Below are positions 1 to 6,963 of a stretch of DNA of 11,194 nucleotides, piece after piece; position 1 is the first letter of the stretch; each line of letters begins with the position of its first letter. The notes under the pieces are model-generated. The model saw only the letters and a list, made by a program, of their open reading frames with translations. It made no database searches and was not told the origin of the DNA. The DNA lies in the NCBI GenBank assembly GCA_015485455.1, contig WFTN01000246.1:1-11194 (forward strand). Direction: 5' to 3'. The position numbers were made by a program, and so were the translations under genes. This DNA is from Planctomycetota bacterium. Its GTDB lineage: Bacteria; Planctomycetota; GCA-002687715; DRQF01.

Positions 1-546
1 ATTTACGGGTTGGGGTTCATGCTCACCATCACCCAAGAAATCCCAGCGATTGCCAGAGAAACGGACATCCGCCCCGTGGGCATCGTCCTCGGCATTCACG
101 GTTTAACACCTTTCATGAAGATGCTCTTCATGACCTTCTTTGGCCGGCTCATGGATCGAGCAGGAGTTGCTAGAACTGCGGCGCTTTCCTTTCTTCTGTT
201 GGCGGCTTATCCCCTGGCTGTTTGGGCCGCTGTCAGCGCTTCAAGCATTGCGATCTGGTTTATGGCCCGTTGCCTCTTCGGCATGGCCATGGCTGGTGTT
301 GATGTTTGCTGGTCTCTCGGACCTGTCATGTTTGGTGGAGCGGAAAAAGCAGCCCGTTACAGTGCGGCCCACATTTTCGCTGTTGGGATCCGAGCGGCGA
401 TCGTTCCGGTGCTGGGTTACTTCATCCACCAGCACATCGGCAGCTATACCTATGCCCTGGCGGCAAGCGTTCTTGTCTTTGCTGCTGGGTACATGCTAAG
501 GCAGCAATCCAGAGCAACGAGCGTTATTGCTTCCGAACCTCAATGA
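1..546 (+). CDS. MFS transporter, C-terminal half (5' end outside window)
   Basis: The frame is open from base 1, so the gene starts upstream; the TTG at 10 and the ATG at 19 are internal codons. The visible 181 residues are strongly hydrophobic and form about five to six membrane helices, as expected for TM7-12 of a major facilitator superfamily permease. The cytoplasmic loop FFGRLMDRAGVAR matches the MFS G-x-L-x-D-R-x-G loop motif, and an RCLFGMAMAG helix follows. The substrate cannot be told from this half. The gene ends in TGA (544-546) and its last 23 bp overlap the 3' end of the convergent lipoprotein gene. No terminator is visible between the two. Family assignment is fairly secure; the transported compound is unknown. 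Confidence 0.8.
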   Translation: MYGLGFMLTITQEIPAIARETDIRPVGIVLGIHGLTPFMKMLFMTFFGRLMDRAGVARTAALSFLLLAAYPLAVWAAVSASSIAIWFMARCLFGMAMAGVDVCWSLGPVMFGGAEKAARYSAAHIFAVGIRAAIVPVLGYFIHQHIGSYTYALAASVLVFAAGYMLRQQSRATSVIASEPQ

Positions 547-1768
547 CAGCACTGCCTACAACTTCGTTATCCAAGTCTGTCCACGAGATGATGGCTCGTT
601 TCCCGTCACTGGCCAAAGTCGGAAAGCCACTCCTCCTAGAATCGACGACATCAGCCACCTTGATCGCTTCATCGACTTTGCCGTCTTGAGTGATCAAGCA
701 CGCTTTGAGAGCAAGCTTGTCGTTTTCGAGAACGTCAAACCACGCCACAACAGCGCTGCCGTCCTCCAAGCAAGTTCCAGCCAACCTACCAATATTCGTG
801 CCTTGGTCGATCACGATGGGCTCAGAAAAAGAGACTCCCTGGTCTTGAGACCGAGCAAATTTGATGACCGGCTGATGATTTTCGTCTTGGGTAAACCAAA
901 GGACCGCTAACTGCGATCCCCGCGCCATGAGCACGGGACCGTTAACCGGTCAGCCAGGCATCTTCCAGTTGTCTGGATAGATGATTCTTGGCTTGCTCCA
1001 CTTTTCACCATCGAAACGACTTAAAGAGATGTCTCTGATCTCACCGTCTTTTCGATCGCGATAAACAAGCACCGGAGTTCCCCCCACCAAGGCTGCGGAA
1101 GTTGAGCAGCATTCACAGGTACGATCGTCAATGCGCACCTCGTCTTCCATTCGTCCTTTGGCGTTAAACCGGACGCTCCACAGCTCCATAAAACCCGTTG
1201 TTGCATGAGCCCGCGAATCCAACCACGCGGCCCGATAAGTTCCAGCACCTTCAGGCAGGATAGAAACGAAACCGTGTTCACTGCTCTCAATCTCGGAATG
1301 AAGCCAAAACGGTTTACTCCAATTCGCCCCACCATCGGAAGAAACCGCAGCGCGCACGCTATAACCCATGCCTTTGTCATTCTCCACCAACCAATGAGCC
1401 GCCATGTTATTTGAAACGCCCCCGACAACGGACGGAAAGTCCGCCCAGTTGAGCATCAAGTTATCACCTTCAGCCACAGTGACAGGAGTTGTCCACTTGT
1501 CGTCTTCCAAGAAGGCAAGTTTGAAGATAGCCCCTCTATCGCCGACTTCCTCCACCCAACTCATGTGTACCCGGCCATTCGGACCTACACCCACCCTTGA
1601 CAAATGGCTCTTGGGCCCCGCGATCTTGGCCAAGGGTGAAACCGACAAAAACACAGTTTGAGGCCCATCTTCTGGAGGTGAATCCTGCTTTTCCGAGCAC
1701 CCATTCAAGAAGAAGAGGCACACAAGCAAAACAAGATTCGTCGTTGGATTAAGTTGGATTGTTTGCAT
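524..1768 (-). CDS. Sialidase/BNR-like lipoprotein with in-frame TGA at codon 273 (candidate selenoprotein, or recent nonsense mutant)
   Basis: The first segment (1768 to 950) encodes 272 residues: a signal peptide with lipobox L-N-G-C (Cys24), then a beta-propeller-like region with an Asp-box (S143-x-D145-x-G147-x-x-W150) and a C-x-C-C motif (Cys218, 220, 221). It stops at TGA 950-952. The same frame stays open for 141 codons to TAA at 524-526. That part carries a second Asp-box (S307-x-D309-x-G311-x-x-F314) and WFT and WFD strands, so both halves look like one protein of 414 residues. The context is M-P-G-TGA-P-V-N-G-P. In sialidase-like relatives I remember G-C-P-V-N-G-P, so TGA stands at a Cys position. 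TGA is a normal stop for other genes here (544, 9130, 11000). No convincing Shine-Dalgarno precedes ATG 1768. A conventional annotation would give 950-1768 plus a GTG-started fragment 524-934. Its role is unknown; the protein is probably anchored in the outer membrane or periplasm. Confidence 0.75.
904..952 (-). other. In-frame TGA followed by a SECIS-like hairpin
   Basis: The TGA occupies 952-950 on the minus strand. Numbering +1 as the next base (949), bases +1 to +46 fold by eye into one long hairpin. Pairs are +1/+2 with +46/+45, +4 to +9 with +44 to +39, +10 to +12 with +35 to +33, and +13 to +19 with +31 to +25. That is about 18 pairs, some of them G-U. G+3, G+32 and +36 to +38 are bulged. 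The loop UCAUG is at +20 to +24. Position and size resemble bacterial SECIS elements, which lie inside the coding region just after UGA. However, the loop lacks the G at its first two positions seen in E. coli-type elements. Pairing was done by hand, with no energy calculation. Confidence 0.4.
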
Positions 1769-2220
1769 AGGCCGACTGTAGAGGTTCTCATGACCAAAGC
1801 AAGTAGTAGCATAACTTCAACTCATGCGATTGATGGCAGCCGAGTTCCTGGAAACGCTTCCGCAGGGTAACAAAAGTCGTGGTTTCCATTTTCGTCGTTG
1901 GAGGTAGGCACTCTGGCCGTTTCATTCACAAACTCACGATTTGGGCTTGAATAGCCGATTATCGGCGTTATTCGGCATTCGGCACGTTTCGGCACAACCA
2001 TTGCGTATTCCCCGACGATGAGACTTGAGCTTGGCAGTCCTGAGAGCGGATCAATATCACCCGACACGCTCCAAAATTTGGAATCCAAAATCGAGTGTTC
2101 ATGAACTTCATGTGGTGATCTCCGACTGAGGAGACGCGGCGAGCCGAATTGTGGGCATCTACCAAGGCGAAAGAGCCCGCAATCAATCACTGACAGTTCA
2201 TGAGTTTATTAGGGGAAGAC
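1769..2220. other. Gene-free intergenic stretch with small palindromes
   Basis: This 452-bp stretch lies between the divergent lipoprotein and FG-GAP genes and holds no recognisable gene. A minus-strand open frame at 1822-2190 translates to an uncharacteristic peptide without domains or an SD site. Visible structure: a perfect palindrome GCCGATTATCGGC (1954-1966), three TTCGGCA copies (1971, 1978, 1988), and nested palindromes CCAAAATTTGG (2071-2081) and TTTGGAATCCAAA (2077-2089). It presumably contains promoters for both flanking genes, but no convincing -35/-10 pair was found. Confidence 0.5.
2211..2215 (+). promoter_or_regulatory. Ribosome binding site deciding the start of the FG-GAP gene
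   Basis: AGGGG lies 5 nt before ATG 2221, a good Shine-Dalgarno distance. The earlier in-frame ATG at 2200 lacks one. The site therefore selects the start directly at the signal peptide. Confidence 0.65.
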
Positions 2221-3879
2221 ATGTTTATTCTAAAACTAAGACGAGCCATCATGGTCGGCATCATCGGGCTTGGCCTTGCTGCCCAAGCAGATGCACAACT
2301 CATGGCAACCTATTTGTTCACCGGCAGCAGCGCTGGGTCTGATTTCGGAGAAGATGTGGACAGTGCAGGAGATGTCAACGGCGACGGTTTTGATGACGTC
2401 ATCATTGGATCTTCCGGAGACGACACGTCATTCGTCAACGCTGGTAAAGCCGTGGTCTATTCCGGTTTCGATGGCAGTGTTCTTCACACCTTCCTGGGAG
2501 CCGCCTCAGGCTCCTACTTAGGATACGCCGTCAGTGGTGCCGACGACATCAATGGGGATGGATTTGACGATGTGATGGTGAGCGACTATCCCGCAGGTGC
2601 ATCGGCGACCCCCGGTCGGGTCACCATTTACTCCGGATTCGACGGTAGCGTCTTAGCAGCTCACTTTGGAACCATGACAGGTGAAGTGTTCGGCTATGCC
2701 ATCGCAAGGGCTGGCGACGTTGACAACGACGGCGCCCCTGACATCATCGTTGGTGCACCGTTCAATGCCCTTTTGGGTTTCTACACAGGCCGTGCCTATG
2801 TCATATCCGGAGCCACCGGGCTCACCCTCTACACGTTTACTGGCGTTGCTCCCGGCGGTTACTTAGGTCGGTCTGTGGACGGAGCTGGTGACGTCAACGG
2901 GGATGGGTTCGACGATGTCATCGTTGGCTCGCCTGTTGCGATGAATGCAGCTGGCACCCTAACAGGCAACGCACAGATCTTCTCTGGCATTGACGGCAGC
3001 CTTATCAAGAAGATTGACGGGCCCGGCGCCAGCGGTCGTTTCGGACACTCCGTCAGTAGTGCCGGTGACATCGACCAGGATGGATATTCTGACTACATCA
3101 TCGGTTCTCCGTTCTTCGGCCAATTCCCCCTTAATAGGAGGGGAGCGGCCTACGTCTATTCCGGACAAACAGGACAACTCCTCCACACCATCATGGGCGC
3201 AAACTCCTCAGATAATTTGGGTGAAGACGTCAGCGACTGCGGCGACGTGGACGGTGATGGATTTCCAGACTTCGTGATCGTTAAGGCCGCCCAGTTTAGC
3301 GGCGCCCAACCCGAAGCCCTTCTCTACTCTGGGAAGTCAATCAGTCTTTTGGTTTCTCTCACTGGGACTCCTGGCACAGGAACGAATGTCGTTGTCAACG
3401 GAGCAGGTGACGTCAATGGCGACGGATTTGATGATCTTGTTGTTGGTCGGCCCACCCATTTGGGCACAGGCACTGCTCGTACCCTCGTGGCCCAGACTCT
3501 AGCCGTTCTGAATTATTCTGACGATGATCGAAGCACAGGACTTCATCTGGAATGGAATCCCTTATCAGGCAATATCAACAGCCTTTCGGGAAGCCTTGTG
3601 GGAAGTGGGGCCACCCCCAATGCCCTTGGGTTCTATGGTGTGAGCTTGGCACCGGCAGAGCTCCAGATCTTCGGTTTCCCCTTGCTTATTGCAGTGGACC
3701 AGACCCTCAATCTCATCGAAACCGGAACCTTCACCTTTGATGCCATGGGTTCTTTTGTCGCTCCCAACATCAGCCGCCAACATCCGACGATTGTCGGTTC
3801 ACTCATCCATGTTCAGTGGTTTGAGGTCAGCCCCAACTTGGCGAGTTCGAATGGCATTCGTTTGACCATGGAAATGTAG
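2221..3879 (+). CDS. Secreted seven-repeat FG-GAP (integrin-alpha-like) beta-propeller protein
   Basis: The protein has 552 residues from ATG 2221, preceded by the SD AGGGG at 2211-2215. An ATG at 2200 in the same frame has no SD and would only add seven residues before the signal peptide. Residues 1-25 form a Sec signal peptide (basic start, hydrophobic core, ending A-D-A). Seven calcium-binding D-x-(D/N)-x-D-G-x-x-D loops begin at about residues 51, 109, 166, 224, 283, 342 and 397, a regular spacing of 55-59. This is what a closed seven-bladed propeller needs. Each unit is joined by Y-S-G-x-x-G-S-type strands. Residues from about 430 to the end form a separate beta-rich tail without repeats, reminiscent of planctomycetal surface proteins. 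It is probably exported and binds Ca2+; the ligand is unknown. It stands alone, with its own terminator. Confidence 0.88.
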   Translation: MFILKLRRAIMVGIIGLGLAAQADAQLMATYLFTGSSAGSDFGEDVDSAGDVNGDGFDDVIIGSSGDDTSFVNAGKAVVYSGFDGSVLHTFLGAASGSYLGYAVSGADDINGDGFDDVMVSDYPAGASATPGRVTIYSGFDGSVLAAHFGTMTGEVFGYAIARAGDVDNDGAPDIIVGAPFNALLGFYTGRAYVISGATGLTLYTFTGVAPGGYLGRSVDGAGDVNGDGFDDVIVGSPVAMNAAGTLTGNAQIFSGIDGSLIKKIDGPGASGRFGHSVSSAGDIDQDGYSDYIIGSPFFGQFPLNRRGAAYVYSGQTGQLLHTIMGANSSDNLGEDVSDCGDVDGDGFPDFVIVKAAQFSGAQPEALLYSGKSISLLVSLTGTPGTGTNVVVNGAGDVNGDGFDDLVVGRPTHLGTGTARTLVAQTLAVLNYSDDDRSTGLHLEWNPLSGNINSLSGSLVGSGATPNALGFYGVSLAPAELQIFGFPLLIAVDQTLNLIETGTFTFDAMGSFVAPNISRQHPTIVGSLIHVQWFEVSPNLASSNGIRLTMEM

Positions 3880-3897
3880 AGTTTATCTTCTCGACTT

Positions 3898-3930
3898 AAG
3901 AGCGCTGTCCACCATCAGGACAGCGCTCTT
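3898..3930 (+). terminator. Stem-loop terminator after the FG-GAP gene
   Basis: A perfect 13-bp inverted repeat AAGAGCGCTGTCC / GGACAGCGCTCTT with a 7-nt loop (ACCATCA) starts 19 bp after the stop codon. It is followed by GTTCTCTC, only moderately T-rich. The strength of the stem and its placement support intrinsic termination. The A/T ends of the stem would let it work for the minus strand too, behind the SRPBCC gene at 4016. Confidence 0.8.
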
Positions 3931-4015
3931 GTTCTCTCATTTGGCGAAATTCACTTGAGCTAACAGGATTCTTGCTCACCGGAGATCAACACCGAACGAC
4001 CATCTTCACAACCGT

Positions 4016-4474
4016 TTATCCTGGAGTTTCCCCGATAAAATCGCGAATTCCGGCAAAGGTATTGGTCCAACCGATCTTACATCCCTCATAGAATTCGTCG
4101 GCCACAGGGTTTTCAGGAAATCCATCTTGGGTCACCCGCAGAGAAGAAGATCCCTTGGCGACAGGCGAGACCAAAAACTCTGTGATGAAGTCGGCGTCAA
4201 AGGGCAATTCTCCCCCTTTGACAAAATACTTGTAGTCACTGAAGACCAAACGACGAGGCGGTTCAAATTCTCGAATGGTCGCAATGGAGATGTAATCAGG
4301 ATCGTCCACCGATTCACCCCAAGTGACGGCCCAAGTCCCTCCGGCTTGTGGCAACACGATAGCACTCTTGGCCTGCCACCATTGGCAAATTGAGGAAGGC
4401 GTATGCAAAAGCTCAAACAAGGTTTCTACATCAACAGGAAATTCTTCTTCGTGTATGTGTTTTCTCGTGTTCAA
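4016..4474 (-). CDS. SRPBCC-fold protein, AHSA1-like
   Basis: The 152 residues have the pattern of the START/Bet v1-like (SRPBCC) superfamily, Activator-of-Hsp90-ATPase-like branch. An opening strand with H-E-E-E-F-P-V-D is followed by the V-E-T-L-F-E-L-L helix and WWQAKSAIV. Then come a G-G-T-W-A-V strand, I-R-E-F-E-P-P-R-R-L-V-F-S-D, and a closing long helix with E-G-C-K-I-G-W-T-N-T-F. Proteins of this type bind hydrophobic small molecules or act as stress or co-chaperone-like factors; the ligand here is unknown. It is cytoplasmic, with no signal peptide. The start is TTG at 4474-4472. An AAGGA sits directly against it, too close to be an ideal SD, and no ATG lies further upstream before a stop. 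Start confidence is therefore low, fold assignment good. Confidence 0.8.
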   Translation of the reverse strand: MNTRKHIHEEEFPVDVETLFELLHTPSSICQWWQAKSAIVLPQAGGTWAVTWGESVDDPDYISIATIREFEPPRRLVFSDYKYFVKGGELPFDADFITEFLVSPVAKGSSSLRVTQDGFPENPVADEFYEGCKIGWTNTFAGIRDFIGETPG

Positions 4475-4563
4475 TCCTTGGGTCCAAACAGCGATTTTAT
4501 GAGATCAATGAATAGTCATTCGGCGGATTAAAGATGACAGTGAAGGCCGGGCGTAACCCGAAG

Positions 4564-5529
4564 CTATTTGTTGCTGTTCATGGCGTCTTTAAGTTGACGC
4601 CACATCCTATTCGCTTTCCTGTTGCTTGAACTCGACCGAAGACTTACGAATGATATTTTTTCGAAATGGGCTCCGTGATAGGCATCTACAATAGCAATGA
4701 CCCGGCCATGGGGAACTCCCCGGTCAGATTCGATGCGTCCCATCAACTGAGGGTTCGTTTGGTGAATCGCCCCAAGCTGCTTTGCCAAGACTTCTTTTCT
4801 CTCGTCAAAGTTTGCCCCAGACACTTTCGCGCCATTCAGGAAAATCGCCGTATCTTGCTTGGCCAGCCCATCCCCCACCTTGCTGCCCTTAATTTGAAGA
4901 AGTTTGACAGATGTGAAACGATCAGACATACCTTCGGTGACTTTTGCTTGAACAGATGCGTCATCTTCCTTTGTTTCCCCATTGGGATTCTCCTCCGCCA
5001 ACTCTTCGCTCACCGCATCCGAAGAGATTTCAACAGGAAGATCGGCATTGATCGGTTTGGAATGTCCACCAGCCTGGTCCAAGGATGACAATTCGATCTT
5101 ATAAATAGCGACATCCGGTGCCGCACACATTTGCAAAATCGCCTTAACGTAGTCGAACGTCTGGGCCGGATCACAACGGATCAAGACCTGGCGAGTGGAG
5201 AGATAGGGTCGTTCGCGATCGCGGAAGTCGACGTTGCTCACACCGTTGTCTTTCAAGACTTCTCTAAGTCCCACGAAATCCATGGCAGTGCCATCCACGA
5301 TCATTTGGTCACCTGGAGGTGCAGTAATGGTAATCACCAGTTGATCTGTTGAGGATTCCATCGTTTTGCTGGGCCGGGTGGTTGATAGAGCCTTCTCTTC
5401 GGAGATTCCGGAACTATCCCTCGCTGCAGCCTCATCGTTGCCAGTTTTAGGAGCCGAGCAGGCAGAAAGAACCCCGAAGAACACTGCTATGATCAGCCCT
5501 GGCCTCATTACAAACTCGAAATGTTTCAT
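4564..5529 (-). CDS. Lipoprotein with two ExbD/TolR-like periplasmic domains
   Basis: The protein has 321 residues from ATG 5529, which has a clear SD (GAGG, 5 nt spacing); the in-frame ATG at 5547 has none. A signal peptide ends at lipobox L-S-A-C (Cys24). A low-complexity linker leads to a first domain at about 64-150: V-I-T-I-T..., a V-D-G strand, V-L-I-R-C-D, F-D-Y-V-K-A-I-L, I-Y-K-I-E-L. This follows the ExbD/TolR C-terminal pattern. An acidic linker (about 160-195) separates a second copy at about 205-297: A-I-F-L-N-G, R-I-E-S-D-R-G-V-P-H-G-R-V-I-A-I-V-D, E-K-I-S-F-V. ExbD and TolR normally have one N-terminal membrane helix and work with ExbB or TolQ. Here the helix is replaced by a lipid anchor and no motor gene adjoins. 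It may bind cell wall or a TonB/Tol-like partner; that is inference. Confidence 0.7.
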   Translation of the reverse strand: MKHFEFVMRPGLIIAVFFGVLSACSAPKTGNDEAAARDSSGISEEKALSTTRPSKTMESSTDQLVITITAPPGDQMIVDGTAMDFVGLREVLKDNGVSNVDFRDRERPYLSTRQVLIRCDPAQTFDYVKAILQMCAAPDVAIYKIELSSLDQAGGHSKPINADLPVEISSDAVSEELAEENPNGETKEDDASVQAKVTEGMSDRFTSVKLLQIKGSKVGDGLAKQDTAIFLNGAKVSGANFDERKEVLAKQLGAIHQTNPQLMGRIESDRGVPHGRVIAIVDAYHGAHFEKISFVSLRSSSSNRKANRMWRQLKDAMNSNK

Positions 5530-5910
5530 GCTTTCCTCTTCTTTCATGACTAAAGGGGCAACTCAAATCTCGTCGTTGCGCCGCAACTTGGAGAATAGGC
5601 TAGACTTGTCCCCAAAACGAGTGCAATACTTCAAAGTTCAGCGGATATTCTGGCGTAGGGAAGGACGCTCGTTTATGGCGCAAGACTTATGAGGGTTCAC
5701 GCCAAAGAAATGCCACAGTCACCCGTCGTTGGGGAGAGTTCTGCGCCGGTTTCGAAAACCGAATGTTGAGCATCTTGAAACCTACCGTCACAGCTATAGT
5801 CACCCTCGCAGACGGAAAATTAGTCGAGTTGAGTGGCCCTCGGTAAGAGGGGCGCAGAAGTACCAACGCCACAATGTCAGGAGGGGGGAATGCCAACTGG
5901 CCAGACCCCG
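5530..5910. other. Intergenic stretch without recognisable genes
   Basis: These 381 bp lie between cydB and the ExbD-like lipoprotein gene, both on the minus strand. I see no coding frame with family features. A 69-codon minus frame at 5687-5896 starts with TTG and looks random, and I see no CydX-like membrane peptide. A perfect palindrome GTTGCGCCGCAAC (5575-5587), 46 bp upstream of the lipoprotein start, may be an operator. No clear terminator follows cydB. Confidence 0.5.
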
Positions 5911-6963
5911 TTAGTCCTCATCTCTGTTGTTAGCCACAACCTTAGAATTGTCCGACTTAAACACCCAGAAAAGGAACATCAAGGACGGGACTAAGACGAG
6001 GGCACCCAAGGCAGCTGTGACGAGAAAGACCCACAAGACACTCTCAGGAGCAGCGGCACCAAAAACTGTGATGTTGGGAGGGATGATATCGGGGTATTGG
6101 CCTACCGCCCACCCTCCTATGACAGAGGTAACGGTGAAAGCAGAGCTCAAGGTGGCAAGACCAAAGCGCCTGCGCTGCAAGAACAGAATAGAGAGCCCCC
6201 CCGTCACCACAGAAAGAAGAATCGGAATCAGTCCCTTCCCGAGAAGTGAGTCCCAAAGCAAAGGGGCATCCATGGCAACCACCAGCAAGCCACCGAATGC
6301 GAGCCCCCCCACCACCAACCCCATAAGCAAAGAGCGTTTCCTCCAGGTCTCCACCAACTCTTGATTCCCCTCCCGGTTAGCGTCACGAGTCAGGAAAACT
6401 GCGGCAAGATAAGCACAAACGCCAACAGAGAAAAAGCCTGTGTAGATCGACAAGAAAGAGATCCAGCCGACAAGGTAGTCTCCGTGGAATTGACCGTTGC
6501 CATTGATTTCCAGATTGCCCGATGCCACAGCTCCTGCCGACGCTCCCAGAAAGAAGGGTGTTAAAGTCGAGGACAGGGCGAAAACAACTCCCCAAACCTT
6601 CTGTACTTCGGCGTCCCCGTGGGCATAGTGCCGAAACACAAAACCACAGCCTCGAAAAACAATTCCCACCAAAGCCAAAGAAAATGGCACCCACAAAGCT
6701 CGGCTCATAGCGGCAAACACAGACGGAAACGCAGAGAAGAGAAGCACCAAAACAAAAATCAGCCAGACGTGATTGGTTTCCCAAATGGGCCCCATAGCCC
6801 GATCGCAAAACCTTCTCTCTTCTACATTCATCCGAAAAGCCAAGTTGAATTGCCAAACTCCGGCACCAAAATCTGCTCCCCCTAAAACAGCATAGAGAAT
6901 GAGGGCAATACCCGTCACCATGTAGAGAAGTACTTGAGGGCTAAAAAATACACTAAGATCCAT
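5911..6963 (-). CDS. cydB: Cytochrome bd ubiquinol oxidase subunit II
   Basis: CydB is the haem-free structural partner of CydA in the terminal bd-type quinol:O2 oxidoreductase of the inner membrane. The 350 residues match the family in length and pattern. The N-terminal helix ends in A-V-L-G-G-A-D-F-G-A-G-V-W, followed by G-P-I-W-E-T-N-H-V-W-L-I and L-F-S-A-F-P-S-V-F-A-A. Then come F-R-G-C-G-F-V-F-R-H and about eight further hydrophobic helices. The start ATG 6963 has a very strong SD (GGGGAGGTG, 4 nt before it) and lies inside the end of cydA, an 11-bp overlap indicating translational coupling. It ends in TAA. Expression follows cydA. Confidence 0.93.
   Translation of the reverse strand: MDLSVFFSPQVLLYMVTGIALILYAVLGGADFGAGVWQFNLAFRMNVEERRFCDRAMGPIWETNHVWLIFVLVLLFSAFPSVFAAMSRALWVPFSLALVGIVFRGCGFVFRHYAHGDAEVQKVWGVVFALSSTLTPFFLGASAGAVASGNLEINGNGQFHGDYLVGWISFLSIYTGFFSVGVCAYLAAVFLTRDANREGNQELVETWRKRSLLMGLVVGGLAFGGLLVVAMDAPLLWDSLLGKGLIPILLSVVTGGLSILFLQRRRFGLATLSSAFTVTSVIGGWAVGQYPDIIPPNITVFGAAAPESVLWVFLVTAALGALVLVPSLMFLFWVFKSDNSKVVANNRDED

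Noticed and set aside
527..910. 127-codon + strand frame antisense to the post-TGA part of the lipoprotein gene
   Set aside because: The minus-strand frame carries the Asp-box and continues the upstream protein. The + frame shows no features and is a shadow.
950..952. Genome-wide reassignment of TGA (code 4 or 25)
   Set aside because: Three other genes here end at TGA (544, 9130, 11000) at the expected family length, so TGA is a working stop in this organism.
1954..1994. Integron attC-like or transposon-end repeats
   Set aside because: The palindromes are short (13 bp) and do not have attC core sites or flanking target duplications; no recombinase or transposase gene is present.
1822..2190. 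122-codon open frame on the minus strand in the intergenic spacer
   Set aside because: No SD, no family pattern and a random-looking composition. A second overlapping minus-strand frame is equally open, as expected by chance.
4545..4563. Possible terminator with CGGG/CCCG arms between the ExbD-like and SRPBCC genes
   Set aside because: The stem is only 4 bp with no T-run on either strand.
5687..5896. Small minus-strand frame after cydB, considered as a CydX-type subunit
   Set aside because: At 69 codons it is longer than CydX and has no single transmembrane helix near its start, no SD and a TTG start.
6383..6856. 157-codon minus-strand frame inside cydB, and similar long frames inside cydA, the acyltransferase and the FG-GAP gene
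   Set aside because: They are out-of-frame shadows of genes with clear family signatures; their products are rich in Cys, Arg or Ser with no domains.
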